NCBI GenBank assembly: GCA_007123985.1 | Contig: SLGA01000228.1 | Location: 1 to 20,488, forward strand | DNA length: 20,488 nt | Direction of reading: 5' to 3' | Source: Balneolaceae bacterium | GTDB lineage: Bacteria; Bacteroidota; Rhodothermia; Balneolales; Balneolaceae | Shown here: one piece after another, positions 1 to 8,900 of the stretch | Layout of the letters: the number at the start of each line of letters is the position of its first letter | Numbering within the stretch: position 1 is the first letter of the stretch | The notes under the pieces: model-generated | Databases searched by the model: none | What the model was told of the DNA's origin: nothing | Seen by the model: the letters and a program-made list of their open reading frames with translations, nothing else | Translations under genes and position numbers: made by a program

Positions 1-1220
1 ATTACAAATTCACCAAGTTCTTCTTTGGCTCTTTCTATCAGAGCGTTTATGTTATCAAGATTAACGAGCAATCTTCTGTAACTTTTGGCTTTACTATGGG
101 TGTGTATTTCACACAGCATTTCACGATGAAAAAGAGCTGAAAGCTCTTCCTCTGCACGGTTGAAGTATTTTCTGTCGTCAACCTTAGAATTCTCTGCCTT
201 GGTTGCTTTATAAACATAGAACTCAATCGTAAAATCATCCACAGGTGCACCATGATCGTCCGTAGCGTGGATAATAAACTGCTGATACCGGCTGTATTTA
301 TTATCCGACCGACCGGAATACGCCCTGTAGGTTACATCTGTGATGTTTCTGAGTTTAGCCTTATATGCGGTAAACTGCTGAGGGGATTCGATGTTCAAGG
401 CTTCAGTGGTCAAATCAATAATTCTGCCTCTCTCTTTTTCAAATTCACTAACAATTGTACCGTGATCGAGGCCGGCAAGTACACCGAACGAAAAATCATG
501 AGCAGTGCTGGTTTGCGTCCATTCGCAAGGGGTGTTTGGGTCGGAAAAATCGAGTTTCAGTTTAATTGAGTCGATAGAAGAACCCGCAATCACGATGGTA
601 CCATCGGTGCCCGGTTTATTTACCCAGCCCCGAATTCCGGAATAATCCTCAATACCGGTAAGAATGGTTAGCTGAATCTGATCTTTGTTGTAGTAAGAAA
701 TTTCTTTTGAAAACAGATCGCGATGAGCGAGCTCCCATTGGTATGGACTTGCCAGCTCAAGGCCATCGAGTAATCTTCGGCCTACTTCAAGAAAGTCGCC
801 AATTTTCCAGCGACCTTTTACCAGCCGTCCTAAAAATGATTTCCCCCTGTGAGCAAGCGGTGACCCAAAATTGGCCGGAGCCAGCATTACAATTCGTTTC
901 ACCGGGCACTCCTCAATTCGGTCGGCGTAGTACCGCCATATCCAGTGGCGAACAACCAATCCACCGGTTGAGTGAATTACAATGTTCAAATCGTACTTTT
1001 TGGATCCATCCGCATTTATGAGCTCTTTTTCGATTAAACGATTGTGCAAACCGTCAATCACATCATTAAATGTGATATTATCCTCACGGGATTCGTAATC
1101 AGCGTATAGAATGGTATCTACTGTACCAACTCCATTCTCTTCAAGTCTTTTTTTCATATCCACGAACGAGCTCGAACAATCACTCCATCCGTGGATTATC
1201 AGTGTGTGTGTTTTTGCCAT
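1..1220 (-). CDS. alpha/beta-hydrolase, lipase/esterase-like (partial, C-terminus outside window)
   Basis: An open frame of 406 codons starts with ATG at 1220 and runs off the left edge without a stop, so the C-terminus is missing. Visible lipase features: an oxyanion-hole type HGWS at residues 10-13; a nucleophile elbow HSTGG at 83-87, giving Ser84 as the likely nucleophile (the usual leading Gly of GHSxGG is Ile here); and LAPANFGSP at about 113-121, typical of lipases and PGAP1/DUF676-like esterases. Asp206 (GTDGTI) and His253 (LDHGTI) are candidates for the rest of the triad. No signal peptide is seen at the N-terminus (MAKTHTLIIHGW), so it is probably cytoplasmic. The region after residue 270 is not recognised and may be an accessory domain. 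It is separated from korB by a terminator, so it is its own transcription unit. The fold is fairly sure; the substrate is unknown. Confidence 0.8.
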   Translation of the reverse strand, partial: MAKTHTLIIHGWSDCSSSFVDMKKRLEENGVGTVDTILYADYESREDNITFNDVIDGLHNRLIEKELINADGSKKYDLNIVIHSTGGLVVRHWIWRYYADRIEECPVKRIVMLAPANFGSPLAHRGKSFLGRLVKGRWKIGDFLEVGRRLLDGLELASPYQWELAHRDLFSKEISYYNKDQIQLTILTGIEDYSGIRGWVNKPGTDGTIVIAGSSIDSIKLKLDFSDPNTPCEWTQTSTAHDFSFGVLAGLDHGTIVSEFEKERGRIIDLTTEALNIESPQQFTAYKAKLRNITDVTYRAYSGRSDNKYSRYQQFIIHATDDHGAPVDDFTIEFYVYKATKAENSKVDDRKYFNRAEEELSALFHREMLCEIHTHSKAKSYRRLLVNLDNINALIERAKEELGEFV

Positions 1221-1291
1221 TTTCCTCTACCCTCACCTCTGTTTTTTTTGGGTTCAGTGAAATGGCAATAAACTCAAAGGAGAGCAAATAT

Positions 1292-1320
1292 CAAATTTAT
1301 ACACTCAATTTGTGAATTGA
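1292..1320 (-). promoter_or_regulatory. candidate promoter/operator of the lipase-like gene
   Basis: A perfect 6-4-6 palindrome, TCAATT TGTG AATTGA, occupies 1305-1320. Just downstream in the direction of transcription, at 1292-1299, lies TAAATTTG, which matches the Bacteroidota -7 consensus TAnnTTTG. No convincing -33 TTTG element is seen at the usual spacing. The arrangement would suit a repressor site overlapping the promoter of the gene starting at 1220, but this is only a motif-level inference in AT-rich sequence. Confidence 0.35.
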
Positions 1321-1336
1321 TAGGTTGAAACGACCC

Positions 1337-1370
1337 AAAAAAATGAGCTCCGCCTCTTCAAACGGAGCCC
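1337..1370 (-). terminator. intrinsic terminator after korB
   Basis: Read on the minus strand, an 8-bp stem (GGGCTCCG paired with CGGAGCTC, one G-T wobble) closes a 10-nt loop. It is followed by A and seven T residues (1337-1343 on the plus strand are all A). It lies 22 bp past the korB stop and before the next gene's promoter region, so it ends the fdx-korA-korB transcript. Confidence 0.85.
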
Positions 1371-1391
1371 ACACTTAATCATAAACAATCG

Positions 1392-2411
1392 TTAGATATC
1401 CCAGGTGTTGCCGCTTTTAAACAGATCTGATGTATTCTTGAATTTTGAGCGGCTTACTTCCCGTTCAATAGCACGATGCGTGCTTTTCTCGTAACTCACA
1501 GAATCTGTTTTACGGATTATACCCATTGCAACAGGATGCTCCGGAAGTTGCATTTTTGCAAGTGCAAGATGCATCAGCGAATCCTGTTCAGTCGCATCGT
1601 GTACCAACACATTTGAAGCACCATTTTTAATTTTGGCTGCTTCCAGTTTCATTCCGTTTACTCGCAATCCCCTTTCTTTCTCTTTACCGAAAATTATGGG
1701 TTTGCCCTGTTCAAGTACTACCTGGTTATCGTGTTTCGTGTCTTTACTGGTTATCTGCTCGTGGATACCGTCGGTAAAAATTACACAGTTTTGAAGTACT
1801 TCAATTACCGAAGTTCCTTTGTGGTGATAAGCCTGCATCATCACATCTTCCATAAGTGCATGATCATTATCAGGTACTCTTGCAAAAAATGTAGCCCCGG
1901 CACCAATCGCAACCTCCCCGATATTGAACGGATTTTCATAGCTGCCTTCAGGTGCCGTTTTTGTTTTCATACCTGTAGGAGTGGTGGGTGAAGACTGGCC
2001 TTTGGTCATGCCGTAAATTCTGTTATTAAATACAATAATATTCAGATCCACATTACGGCGGCATGCATGGATAAAGTGATTTCCGCCTATTGCCATACAG
2101 TCACCGTCTCCGGTAAATACCCAAACATTAAGCTCAGGTTTTGCAAGTTTAGCGCCGGTAGCCACCGCAATTGCACGCCCGTGGATAGAGTGAATACCAT
2201 AGGTATCGAGATAGTAGGTAATTCTGGATGAACAGCCAATTCCTGAAACACTTAAAAAGTTCTCTTTTTTATGATCCATTTGTGCAAAAGCTTTCTGCAT
2301 ATTTGCAAGAATCATGAAATCACCGCAACCGGGACACCATCTCACAGCCTGATCGCTAACAAAATCTTTACGGGTCAGTTTTTTAGGTATGTCTTTTACG
2401 TCCGTTTCCAT
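1392..2411 (-). CDS. korB: 2-oxoglutarate-type:ferredoxin oxidoreductase, beta subunit
   Basis: This 339-residue protein is the TPP-binding beta subunit of a two-subunit 2-oxoacid:ferredoxin oxidoreductase. The enzyme oxidatively decarboxylates a 2-oxoacid (probably 2-oxoglutarate) to the acyl-CoA and reduces ferredoxin. It has WCPGCGDF at 25-32 (Cys26, Cys29) and a further Cys60 in GIGCSSR, which with a later Cys would hold the single [4Fe-4S] cluster of this family. The TPP/Mg motif is GDGD at 101-104 with NN at 129-130. The length matches KorB proteins (about 280-350). The start lies 2 nt after the korA stop, so the two are translationally linked. A terminator follows the gene. Family is sure; preference for 2-oxoglutarate over other 2-oxoacids is inferred from overall resemblance to KorB. 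Confidence 0.9.
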   Translation of the reverse strand: METDVKDIPKKLTRKDFVSDQAVRWCPGCGDFMILANMQKAFAQMDHKKENFLSVSGIGCSSRITYYLDTYGIHSIHGRAIAVATGAKLAKPELNVWVFTGDGDCMAIGGNHFIHACRRNVDLNIIVFNNRIYGMTKGQSSPTTPTGMKTKTAPEGSYENPFNIGEVAIGAGATFFARVPDNDHALMEDVMMQAYHHKGTSVIEVLQNCVIFTDGIHEQITSKDTKHDNQVVLEQGKPIIFGKEKERGLRVNGMKLEAAKIKNGASNVLVHDATEQDSLMHLALAKMQLPEHPVAMGIIRKTDSVSYEKSTHRAIEREVSRSKFKNTSDLFKSGNTWDI

Positions 2412-2413
2412 AG

Positions 2414-4261
2414 CTAAGTTGTTAATGCGTTTATAATTTCGGCTTTTATTTCGGATGTAAAAAACGGTTGTCCCTTAACTTTGTTAAACTGTTTGTAGCT
2501 AAATTGAGGAAGTTTTGTCCTAAGATAGTTTGCAAACTGGCCGTTATTCAGTTCACAGACAATGATCTCATCAAATTTCGAAAAGATCTCTTCCGTATTC
2601 TGAGGCAATGGGTTGATGTAATTAAAATGTGTAAATCCAATATGTTCTTCCCCACCTTCGAGGAGTTCAGAGACCGCAGTGCTGATGGCTCCATGTGAAC
2701 TGCCCCAACCTACAATGAGGAGCCTGCCTGATTGCGCACCGGTAACCGTTTGTTCCGGAATTCTCTTTGCAATTCTGGCAATTTTTTCTTCACGAATTTT
2801 GGTCATCTTTTCGTGATTATCGGGTTCGTATGTCAAATTTCCAGTATTCTCTTTTTTCTCTAACCCGCCAATTCTGTGTTCAAATCCGGCATCTCCTGGA
2901 CTTTTCCAAAATCGGTTCAGAAATTCCGGGTTGCGCATATATGGTTCCCACTCTTCGGCAGGTTTATTAAACTGAGGAATATCAATATCCTGCAATTCTC
3001 CTTTCCCAGGTATCCTCCAGGGGCTGGTTCCGCTTGCCAGGTAAGAATCGGATAACATAATTACAGGTGTTGAATGCTCCATTGCGATACGAGATGCTTC
3101 ATAACTGTAGAAAAAACAATCATCCGGAGAGCTTGCTGCAATCACTACGAGCGGTGCTTCTCCATGCCGGCCATACAGTGCCTGGTTCAGATCGCTCTGT
3201 TCTGTTTTTGTGGGCAAACCTGTTGAGGGTCCAGCCCGCTGTACATTAATCAAAACAAGTGGAATTTCTGAGATAATAGCTAATCCCATTGCCTCTGACT
3301 TTAAAGAAGCGCCGGGCCCTGATGTAGTTGTAACGGATAAATTCCCGCAGAATGCAGCTCCAATCGCTGCACAAACAGCCGCAATCTCATCTTCTGCCTG
3401 GAAAACAATCGCTCCCATGTCTTTTCGGGCTGAGAGCTCATGAAGTATTTCTGAAGCCGGTGTTATAGGATATGAACTGAGAGATAACTTTCTGCCGCTA
3501 TTTTCTGCGGCAGCTAACAGGCCCCAGGCAGCTGCTGTATTTCCGTCTATATTACGATAGGTTCCTTTCGGAAGTTTTGCAGGCGGAATAACAATGGATG
3601 CACCAAAAACTTCGGTACTTTCCGCAAAACTAAACCCTGCATTCAATGCAAGCTTATTTGCTTCCAGCAATAGCGGTTTAGAGCTGAATTTTTTCTCAAG
3701 CAGATGAATTGTATTCTCCAGCGGCCGGCTAAATAGAAAAGAGACAACACCCAGTGCAAACATATTCTTACTGCGCGACATCGCTGCATTTTCAAGGCCA
3801 AGATCTTTCAGAGCCTCTTTGGTAAGTGATGTTGCCGGAGCCTCTATAACGTGAAACTCAGACAGGGATCCATCTTCAAGGGGGTTCGTATCGTAATCCG
3901 CTTTTTTCAGGTTGCGGGTGTTAAAACTGCCTGAATCTGCAATGATTGTTCCACCTGCTTTTAAAATGCGGATGTTCGCTTTCAGAGCCGCAGGATTCAT
4001 CACTACCAAAACATCTACCTGATCTCCGGGTGTGTATATTTCTGTTCCGCCTATCTGAATCTGAAAACTCGAAACACCACCAACGCTACCCTGGGGTGCT
4101 CTTATTTCAGCAGGAAAATCGGGAGTGGTGGTCAAATCGTTACCTGCCCACCCCGAAGCCTGTGAAAACATATCTCCGGTCAGCTGCATGCCATCACCCG
4201 AATCACCGGAAAAACGAACCACTGCCTTCCTCATTTCTGAATTAAGAACTTTTTCAGTCAT
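2414..4261 (-). CDS. korA: 2-oxoglutarate-type:ferredoxin oxidoreductase, fused gamma-alpha subunit
   Basis: This 615-residue protein carries the gamma domain first (residues about 12-210, with GDSGDGMQLTG at 19-29 and an FPAEIRAPQGSVGG segment). The alpha (pyrimidine-binding, CoA-proximal) domain follows from about 240, with YPITPAS at 264-270, QAEDEIAA near 288-295 and RAGPSTGLPTKTEQ at 342-355. This gamma-alpha fusion is the standard KorA form, partnered by KorB immediately downstream. No Fe-S Cys motifs are seen in it, as expected since the cluster is in KorB and the acceptor is a separate ferredoxin. It lies 42 bp after the ferredoxin gene and belongs to the same operon. The pair can run oxidatively in the TCA cycle or, with strongly reduced ferredoxin, in reverse; the sequence does not show which. 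Confidence 0.92.
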   Translation of the reverse strand: MTEKVLNSEMRKAVVRFSGDSGDGMQLTGDMFSQASGWAGNDLTTTPDFPAEIRAPQGSVGGVSSFQIQIGGTEIYTPGDQVDVLVVMNPAALKANIRILKAGGTIIADSGSFNTRNLKKADYDTNPLEDGSLSEFHVIEAPATSLTKEALKDLGLENAAMSRSKNMFALGVVSFLFSRPLENTIHLLEKKFSSKPLLLEANKLALNAGFSFAESTEVFGASIVIPPAKLPKGTYRNIDGNTAAAWGLLAAAENSGRKLSLSSYPITPASEILHELSARKDMGAIVFQAEDEIAAVCAAIGAAFCGNLSVTTTSGPGASLKSEAMGLAIISEIPLVLINVQRAGPSTGLPTKTEQSDLNQALYGRHGEAPLVVIAASSPDDCFFYSYEASRIAMEHSTPVIMLSDSYLASGTSPWRIPGKGELQDIDIPQFNKPAEEWEPYMRNPEFLNRFWKSPGDAGFEHRIGGLEKKENTGNLTYEPDNHEKMTKIREEKIARIAKRIPEQTVTGAQSGRLLIVGWGSSHGAISTAVSELLEGGEEHIGFTHFNYINPLPQNTEEIFSKFDEIIVCELNNGQFANYLRTKLPQFSYKQFNKVKGQPFFTSEIKAEIINALTT

Positions 4262-4303
4262 AAATATCTCTCATCTCATGTTACGGGTAGCTGCCGGTGC
4301 TTA

Positions 4304-4654
4304 TTAACCGTGAAGCAGCTCTTTTCTTGCTATAAGTACTTCCTCACTCTCCTCATAGTCCGGATCCGGAATAATGCAGTCTGGAACCGGGCAGAATGCA
4401 ATGCACTGTTCCTCTTCGTGGAACCCTTTACACTCTGTACATTTATCGGTCACTATGAAGTAGAAGTCGTCAGATAGTGGTTCCTGCATCTCATCAGCAT
4501 CCACTTCTTTACCGTTCAGAAGAGATACCGTTCCTGATAGAGAAGTGCCATCTGCCATCGACCACTCTGCTCCTGGTTCATATATTGCCTGATTAGGACA
4601 TTCCGGCTCACAAGCTCCACAATTGATACATGTATCGGTTATTAATACTGCCAT
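4304..4654 (-). CDS. 2[4Fe-4S] ferredoxin with an insert between cluster motifs
   Basis: A 116-residue acidic soluble ferredoxin, probably the electron acceptor of the KorAB enzyme encoded right after it and perhaps of NifJ. The first cluster motif is Cys9-x2-Cys12-x2-Cys15-x3-Cys19 (CINCGACEPECP). The second is Cys72-x2-Cys75-x8-Cys84-x3-Cys88, followed by Cys93 (CPVPDC). The x8 spacing resembles Allochromatium/Chlorobium-type low-potential ferredoxins. Those are about 60-85 residues; here about 35 extra residues (27-62) with no Cys separate the two motifs, plus an acidic C-terminal extension. The gene is first in an operon with korA and korB and has its own upstream element at 4722-4765. 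Identity as a ferredoxin is secure; the partner enzyme is inferred from position. Confidence 0.9.
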   Translation of the reverse strand: MAVLITDTCINCGACEPECPNQAIYEPGAEWSMADGTSLSGTVSLLNGKEVDADEMQEPLSDDFYFIVTDKCTECKGFHEEEQCIAFCPVPDCIIPDPDYEESEEVLIARKELLHG

Positions 4655-4721
4655 TTTTCTGTTCGTTTTAATTATTTACTGTTCAATTTTTTTAAGCATG
4701 TTGACTAACGGATCTTTTATT

Positions 4722-4765
4722 AGATAATTAGACAAAAAACTCTAAATAAATGTACTAAAAAGGTT
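4722..4765 (-). promoter_or_regulatory. conserved 44-bp operator/promoter element, copy 1 (fdx-korAB)
   Basis: The element contains a perfect inverted repeat TTAGA-N8-TCTAA at 4728-4745. Over 44 bp it matches the element at 10113-10156 at 39 positions, in the same orientation relative to the downstream gene. It lies 68 bp upstream of the ferredoxin start. On the coding strand the palindrome is followed by TATCTAAT, a weak resemblance to a TAnnTTTG -7 box, so the palindrome may lie between the two promoter hexamers. Conservation is seen directly; the promoter/operator role and an Rrf2-type binder are inferred. Confidence 0.65.
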
Positions 4766-4795
4766 GGCAGCCTACAACAAAATGGACCCCAACCT
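4757..4795 (-). terminator. intrinsic terminator after the DHOD-like gene
   Basis: On the minus strand, AGGTTGG (4789-4795) pairs with CCAACCT (4761-4767) as a 7-bp stem; GG/CC pairs inside can extend it. It is followed by a short T run (4757-4760 on the plus strand are A). It sits 24 bp past the stop of the DHOD-like gene and abuts the fdx-korAB promoter element, so it probably separates the two units. The T tract is short, so termination may be partial. Confidence 0.6.
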
Positions 4796-4818
4796 CTTTA
4801 ATTTAGAATGAGTATAGA

Positions 4819-5826
4819 TTACTGAAAATTTTCGAGCTTAAATCCCTGGAGTATCTTGATGTAATTAGCCCTTTCGAAAGCACTCGGATCGGCCACAGAG
4901 GCAGAACTCATAGCACCTTTCATCTCTTCTAAAGAGCTGTATTCTTTCTCTTCCATCCACTCTGTCATCTCTTTTTGAATTTGCTGAAGAATGCCTGGCC
5001 CGCTGTACAAGAGAACGGATGCCATCATGGCTACATCCGCACCGGCAAGTACCATCTTTATCACATCCTTTGCTGTATGTATGCCTGTTGTAGCAGCTAT
5101 ACTACCCTTTAGATGCGGTCTTAGCATCGCAATCCAGCGTAATGGCAGTCGCTTTTCAAACGAGCTGCTCAGTTCGAGACTTGGCTGTACATCCAGGTTT
5201 TCAAGATCAATATCCGGCTGATAGAAACGGTTAAACAGAACCAGACCATCTGCCCCGGCCTCTTCTAGCTGCACGGCCATATTCCCAAAAGCACTGAAAT
5301 AAGGGCTCAGTTTAACTGAAACGGGAATAGTAACGGCCTCTTTAACAGCCTTCAGGTCGTTGATGTACATCTGTTCAACATCCGCTGAAGTGAGGGTAGG
5401 ATCACCAGCTATGTAGTAGACATTTAGTTCTATTGCATCTGCACCCGCTTCCTGCATGCGCTTAGCGTATGATCTCCACCCTCCTTCAGAAACACCGTTT
5501 ATACTGGCAATGATCGGTATATCCACTGCTTTTTTGAGTGATACAATTTGCTCAAGATAGTCTTCAGCATGCAGATTGTGATACTCCTCAGGCTCGGGAA
5601 AATAGCTGAGCGCCTCAGCGTAACTATCCTGGGAAGATGTTAAATAGTGATCCAATGCCCTGTTTTCTGCATTTATCTGCTCTTCAAACAGTGAGTACAT
5701 TACAACAGCTGATGCACCGGCATCTTCCATTTTTTTTACGTTGTCCACTTCACTCGATAGTGGTGATGCTGAAGGAACCAGCGGATTTTTTAGGGTAAGC
5801 CCCAGATATGTTGTCTCTAAATTCAT
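4819..5826 (-). CDS. dihydroorotate dehydrogenase-like FMN-fold protein (nifJ neighbour)
   Basis: The chosen start (ATG at 5826) gives 335 residues beginning MNLETTYLGLTLKNPLVPSA, which matches the N-terminus of class 1 DHOD-like proteins. A longer frame from 5937 would overlap the end of nifJ and adds a basic, unrelated 37-residue leader, so it is rejected. The TIM-barrel landmarks are present: NPLVPSASP (14-22), SINGVS (108-113), ELNVYY (133-138), VSVKLSP (169-175), GADGLVLFNR (191-200) and GIHTAKDVIKMVLAGAD (248-264). True DHODs carry NxSCPN or similar at the ELN position, with Cys or Ser as catalytic base; here it is NVYYIAGD with no Cys/Ser. It is therefore unlikely to be the pyrimidine enzyme. 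Its place after nifJ suggests a flavoprotein linked to pyruvate/ferredoxin metabolism. Substrate unknown. Confidence 0.8.
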   Translation of the reverse strand: MNLETTYLGLTLKNPLVPSASPLSSEVDNVKKMEDAGASAVVMYSLFEEQINAENRALDHYLTSSQDSYAEALSYFPEPEEYHNLHAEDYLEQIVSLKKAVDIPIIASINGVSEGGWRSYAKRMQEAGADAIELNVYYIAGDPTLTSADVEQMYINDLKAVKEAVTIPVSVKLSPYFSAFGNMAVQLEEAGADGLVLFNRFYQPDIDLENLDVQPSLELSSSFEKRLPLRWIAMLRPHLKGSIAATTGIHTAKDVIKMVLAGADVAMMASVLLYSGPGILQQIQKEMTEWMEEKEYSSLEEMKGAMSSASVADPSAFERANYIKILQGFKLENFQ

Positions 5827-5870
5827 GGTAATCTCGTTAGTTTTGGGAATATTATTTGCGGACGATAAAT

Positions 5871-5896
5871 CCGGCCTGTATCTATATACAGGCCGG
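5871..5896 (-). other. intercistronic hairpin between nifJ and the DHOD-like gene
   Basis: A perfect 11-bp stem, CCGGCCTGTAT / ATACAGGCCGG, with a 4-nt loop lies 10 bp after the nifJ stop and 45 bp before the next start. No T tract follows on either strand, so it is not a standard intrinsic terminator. An RNA-stability or partial-termination role that lowers DHOD-like expression relative to nifJ is plausible but unproven. Confidence 0.6.
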
Positions 5897-5905
5897 TTGC
5901 ATGCT

Positions 5906-8900
5906 CTATTTCTCTTCCGGTTCGTACACTTTTTCAAGCTGCTCGTACACTCTCCACTGTTCGTACACTTCTTTTTGTGCCTGTGTCATAAGCTGCTTTG
6001 CAATTTTCGGTTGAGATTTGGCCAGCATCAGATATCTCATTTCATTGTATGCGTAATCTTTGAGATCAATTTTTGGTGCTTTTGAATCGAGCTGGAATGG
6101 ATTTTTTCCCTCGTCTGCCTTCATCGGATCGAACCTGAAGAGCGGCCAGTATCCGGAATCAACGGCCAGTTTCTGCTGTGTTAATCCATCTTTCATGTTG
6201 TAACCGTGTGCAATACAGTGGCTGTATGCGATGATTATGGATGGACCGGGGTATCGCTCTGCCTCAACAATAGCTTTCATTGTCTGCATATCGCTGGAGC
6301 CCATTGCGATTCGTGCAACATAGGCCTTACCACTGTTAATCGACATCAGGCCAAGATCCTTCTTGCCTACACGCTTCCCGGCAGCTGCAAATTTCGCAAC
6401 AGCTCCAAGTGGTGTGGCTTTCGAACACTGGCCGCCGGTGTTCGAATACACCTCTGTATCCATAACGAGGATGTTCACATCGCGGCCGCTGTCCAGAACA
6501 TGATCAAGCCCGCCATAACCGATGTCGTATGCCCACCCGTCACCGCCAAATATCCAAACACTTTTTCGTACCAGATAATCGGCAAGGCTAAGCAGCATTT
6601 TCGTTTCTTTTGTTTCCGAGCTTTTCAGCGTCTCTTTCAGTTTGGAAACTCGTTCTCGTTGCTCAAAAATACCGGGTTCGGTTGTTTGATCGGCGGTCAG
6701 AATCTCCTGAACCAGGGTTTTATCCAGTGCACCGTTCATGCCACTAAGTAACTCTCTTGCCTGTTCGGTGTGCTTATCTATAGTGAGCCGGTAGCCAAGC
6801 CCAAATTCTGCGTTATCCTCAAACAGCGAGTTCGACCATGCCGGTCCTAAACCCTGGCTGTTTGTTGTGTATGGTGTGGAAGGCAAGTTACCTCCGTATA
6901 TACTCGAGCAGCCGGTAGCATTTGCAATCACCATGCGATCACCGTAAAGCTGAGTGATTAGTTTGATATAAGGAGTTTCACCACAACCCGCGCACGCACC
7001 TGAAAATTCAAAGAGCGGCTGCAAAAACTGTGATCCTTTTACGGTTTCCTGTTTTATTTGTGATCTGTCGTACTCGGGCAGAGTAAGGAAGAATTCCCAG
7101 TTATCAATTTCTTGCTCCAGCAGCGGTTCAATCGGTGCCATGTTCAAAGCTTTTCGGCCAACATTTGTTCGGTCTTTTGCCGGGCAAACCTCAACACATA
7201 GCTCACAACCGGTACAATCTTCGGGTGATACCTGAATACTTACTTTTGTGTTATCAGGCCATTCGCGCCCTTTTGCATCCATGTACTTGAATGTTTCAGG
7301 GGCAGCTTCCAGAAGTTCGCCATCAAACGCCTTCATGCGAATTACCGCATGAGGACAAACAAACATACATTTACCGCACTGAATACAGATATCCGGCTCA
7401 AGCACCGGAATATCCAGTGCAATATTTCGTTTTTCCCACTGCGTTGTTGCTGTCGGGAAGGTACCATCTGCCTGGAATGCACTTACCGGAAGATTATCGC
7501 CGTTACCGGATATAATTTCTGCGATTACTTTCTGCACATACTCGGGGGCTTCGGCGGGTACAGGTGGACGCATCTCAATGGCTGAGCCTGCTTTCTCTGG
7601 AACTTTTACCTCAAAGAGATTCGCCACAGAGTTGTCTACAGCTTTGTAATTGCTCTGCAGAATTTTCTCGCCTTTGTTTCCATATGCTTTTTTAATGGCA
7701 TCCTTAATTAACAGAATTGCCTTCTCTTTCGGTAAAATTTCTGAGATGGCAAAGAAACAGGTCTGCATTACGGTGTTGATTCGGGTACCCATTCCATTTT
7801 CACGGGCAACTTTGTATGCATCAATACTATAGAACTTCAGTTTTTTATCGATAATCTGCTGCTGTACCTTTTCAGGTATATTATCCCAAACCTCATCAGG
7901 TCCATAAGGTGCATTCAGTAAGAATGTTGCTCCCTGACGAGCTTTTTTCAGCATATCGAGCCGGTTCAGAAATTGAAACTGATGGCAAGCTATGAACTTG
8001 GCTTTATCAATAAGGTATGCCGAGCGAATTGGACTTGGGCCAAATCGGAGGTGTGAAACAGTTGTAGCACCCGATTTCTTTGAATCGTAAACAAAGTATC
8101 CCTGGGCGTAATTATCTGTATTATCACCAATAATTTTGATTGAATTTTTGTTAGCGCTAACGGTACCGTCTGCACCAAGCCCGTAGAACAACCCTTCAAA
8201 TACCTCCGAATCCATTTCCCAGCCATCTGTAGAAAAATCGAGACTTGTGTTGGTTACATCATCTTGAATTCCAATAGTAAAATGATTTTTCGGTTTTTCA
8301 GTTTTCAGTTCATCAAAGATGCGGCTAATCATTGGTGGTGTGAACTCTTTGGAAGAGAGGCCATAACGGCCGTTTACAACTTTCGGTTCTTGCTTAAATG
8401 TTTTCCAGCCTTCCGTTCTGTTTTCGTGCAGAGTTGAAATAACGTCGTTGTAAAGCGGCTCTCCAACACTGCCCGACTCTTTGGTTCTGTCGAGCACAGC
8501 AATTGCTTTTACAGATTCAGGAAGTGACTGGATCAGGTGTTTCATACTGAACGGACGGAATAGCCGAACTTTAATTAAACCTGTTTTTTCTCCCCGTTTA
8601 TTGAGCTTGTGCACAGTTTCGTGTGCAGTTTCAGCTCCGGAGCCCATCAAAATGATAACTCTTTCCGCGTCTTCATCACCAAAATATTCAAACAGTTCAT
8701 ACCGGCGACCGGTATGCAGTGCCAGTTTGTTCATATTATTTTGAACAATTTCGGGACAGGCATTATAAAATTTATTGCCCGATTCTCTTGCCTGGAAAAA
8801 TACATCCGGGTTTTGGGCAGTACCACGTATAATTGGTTTATCAGGAGTAAGTGCACGCTGGCGGTGGGCGATCACCCATTCATCATCAATCATATCTCGC

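Noticed and set aside
252..1021. Plus-strand open frames inside the lipase-like gene
   Set aside because: They lie opposite a continuous 406-codon minus-strand frame with clear lipase motifs; their translations resemble nothing and have no start signals.
5827..5937. N-terminal extension of 37 residues on the DHOD-like protein
   Set aside because: It would overlap the end of nifJ and cross the intercistronic hairpin, and its sequence is basic and unlike DHOD N-termini; the internal ATG at 5826 fits the family start.
6206..6751. 181-codon plus-strand frame opposite nifJ
   Set aside because: It is the complement of the conserved TPP domain of nifJ; length is explained by the base composition of that gene.
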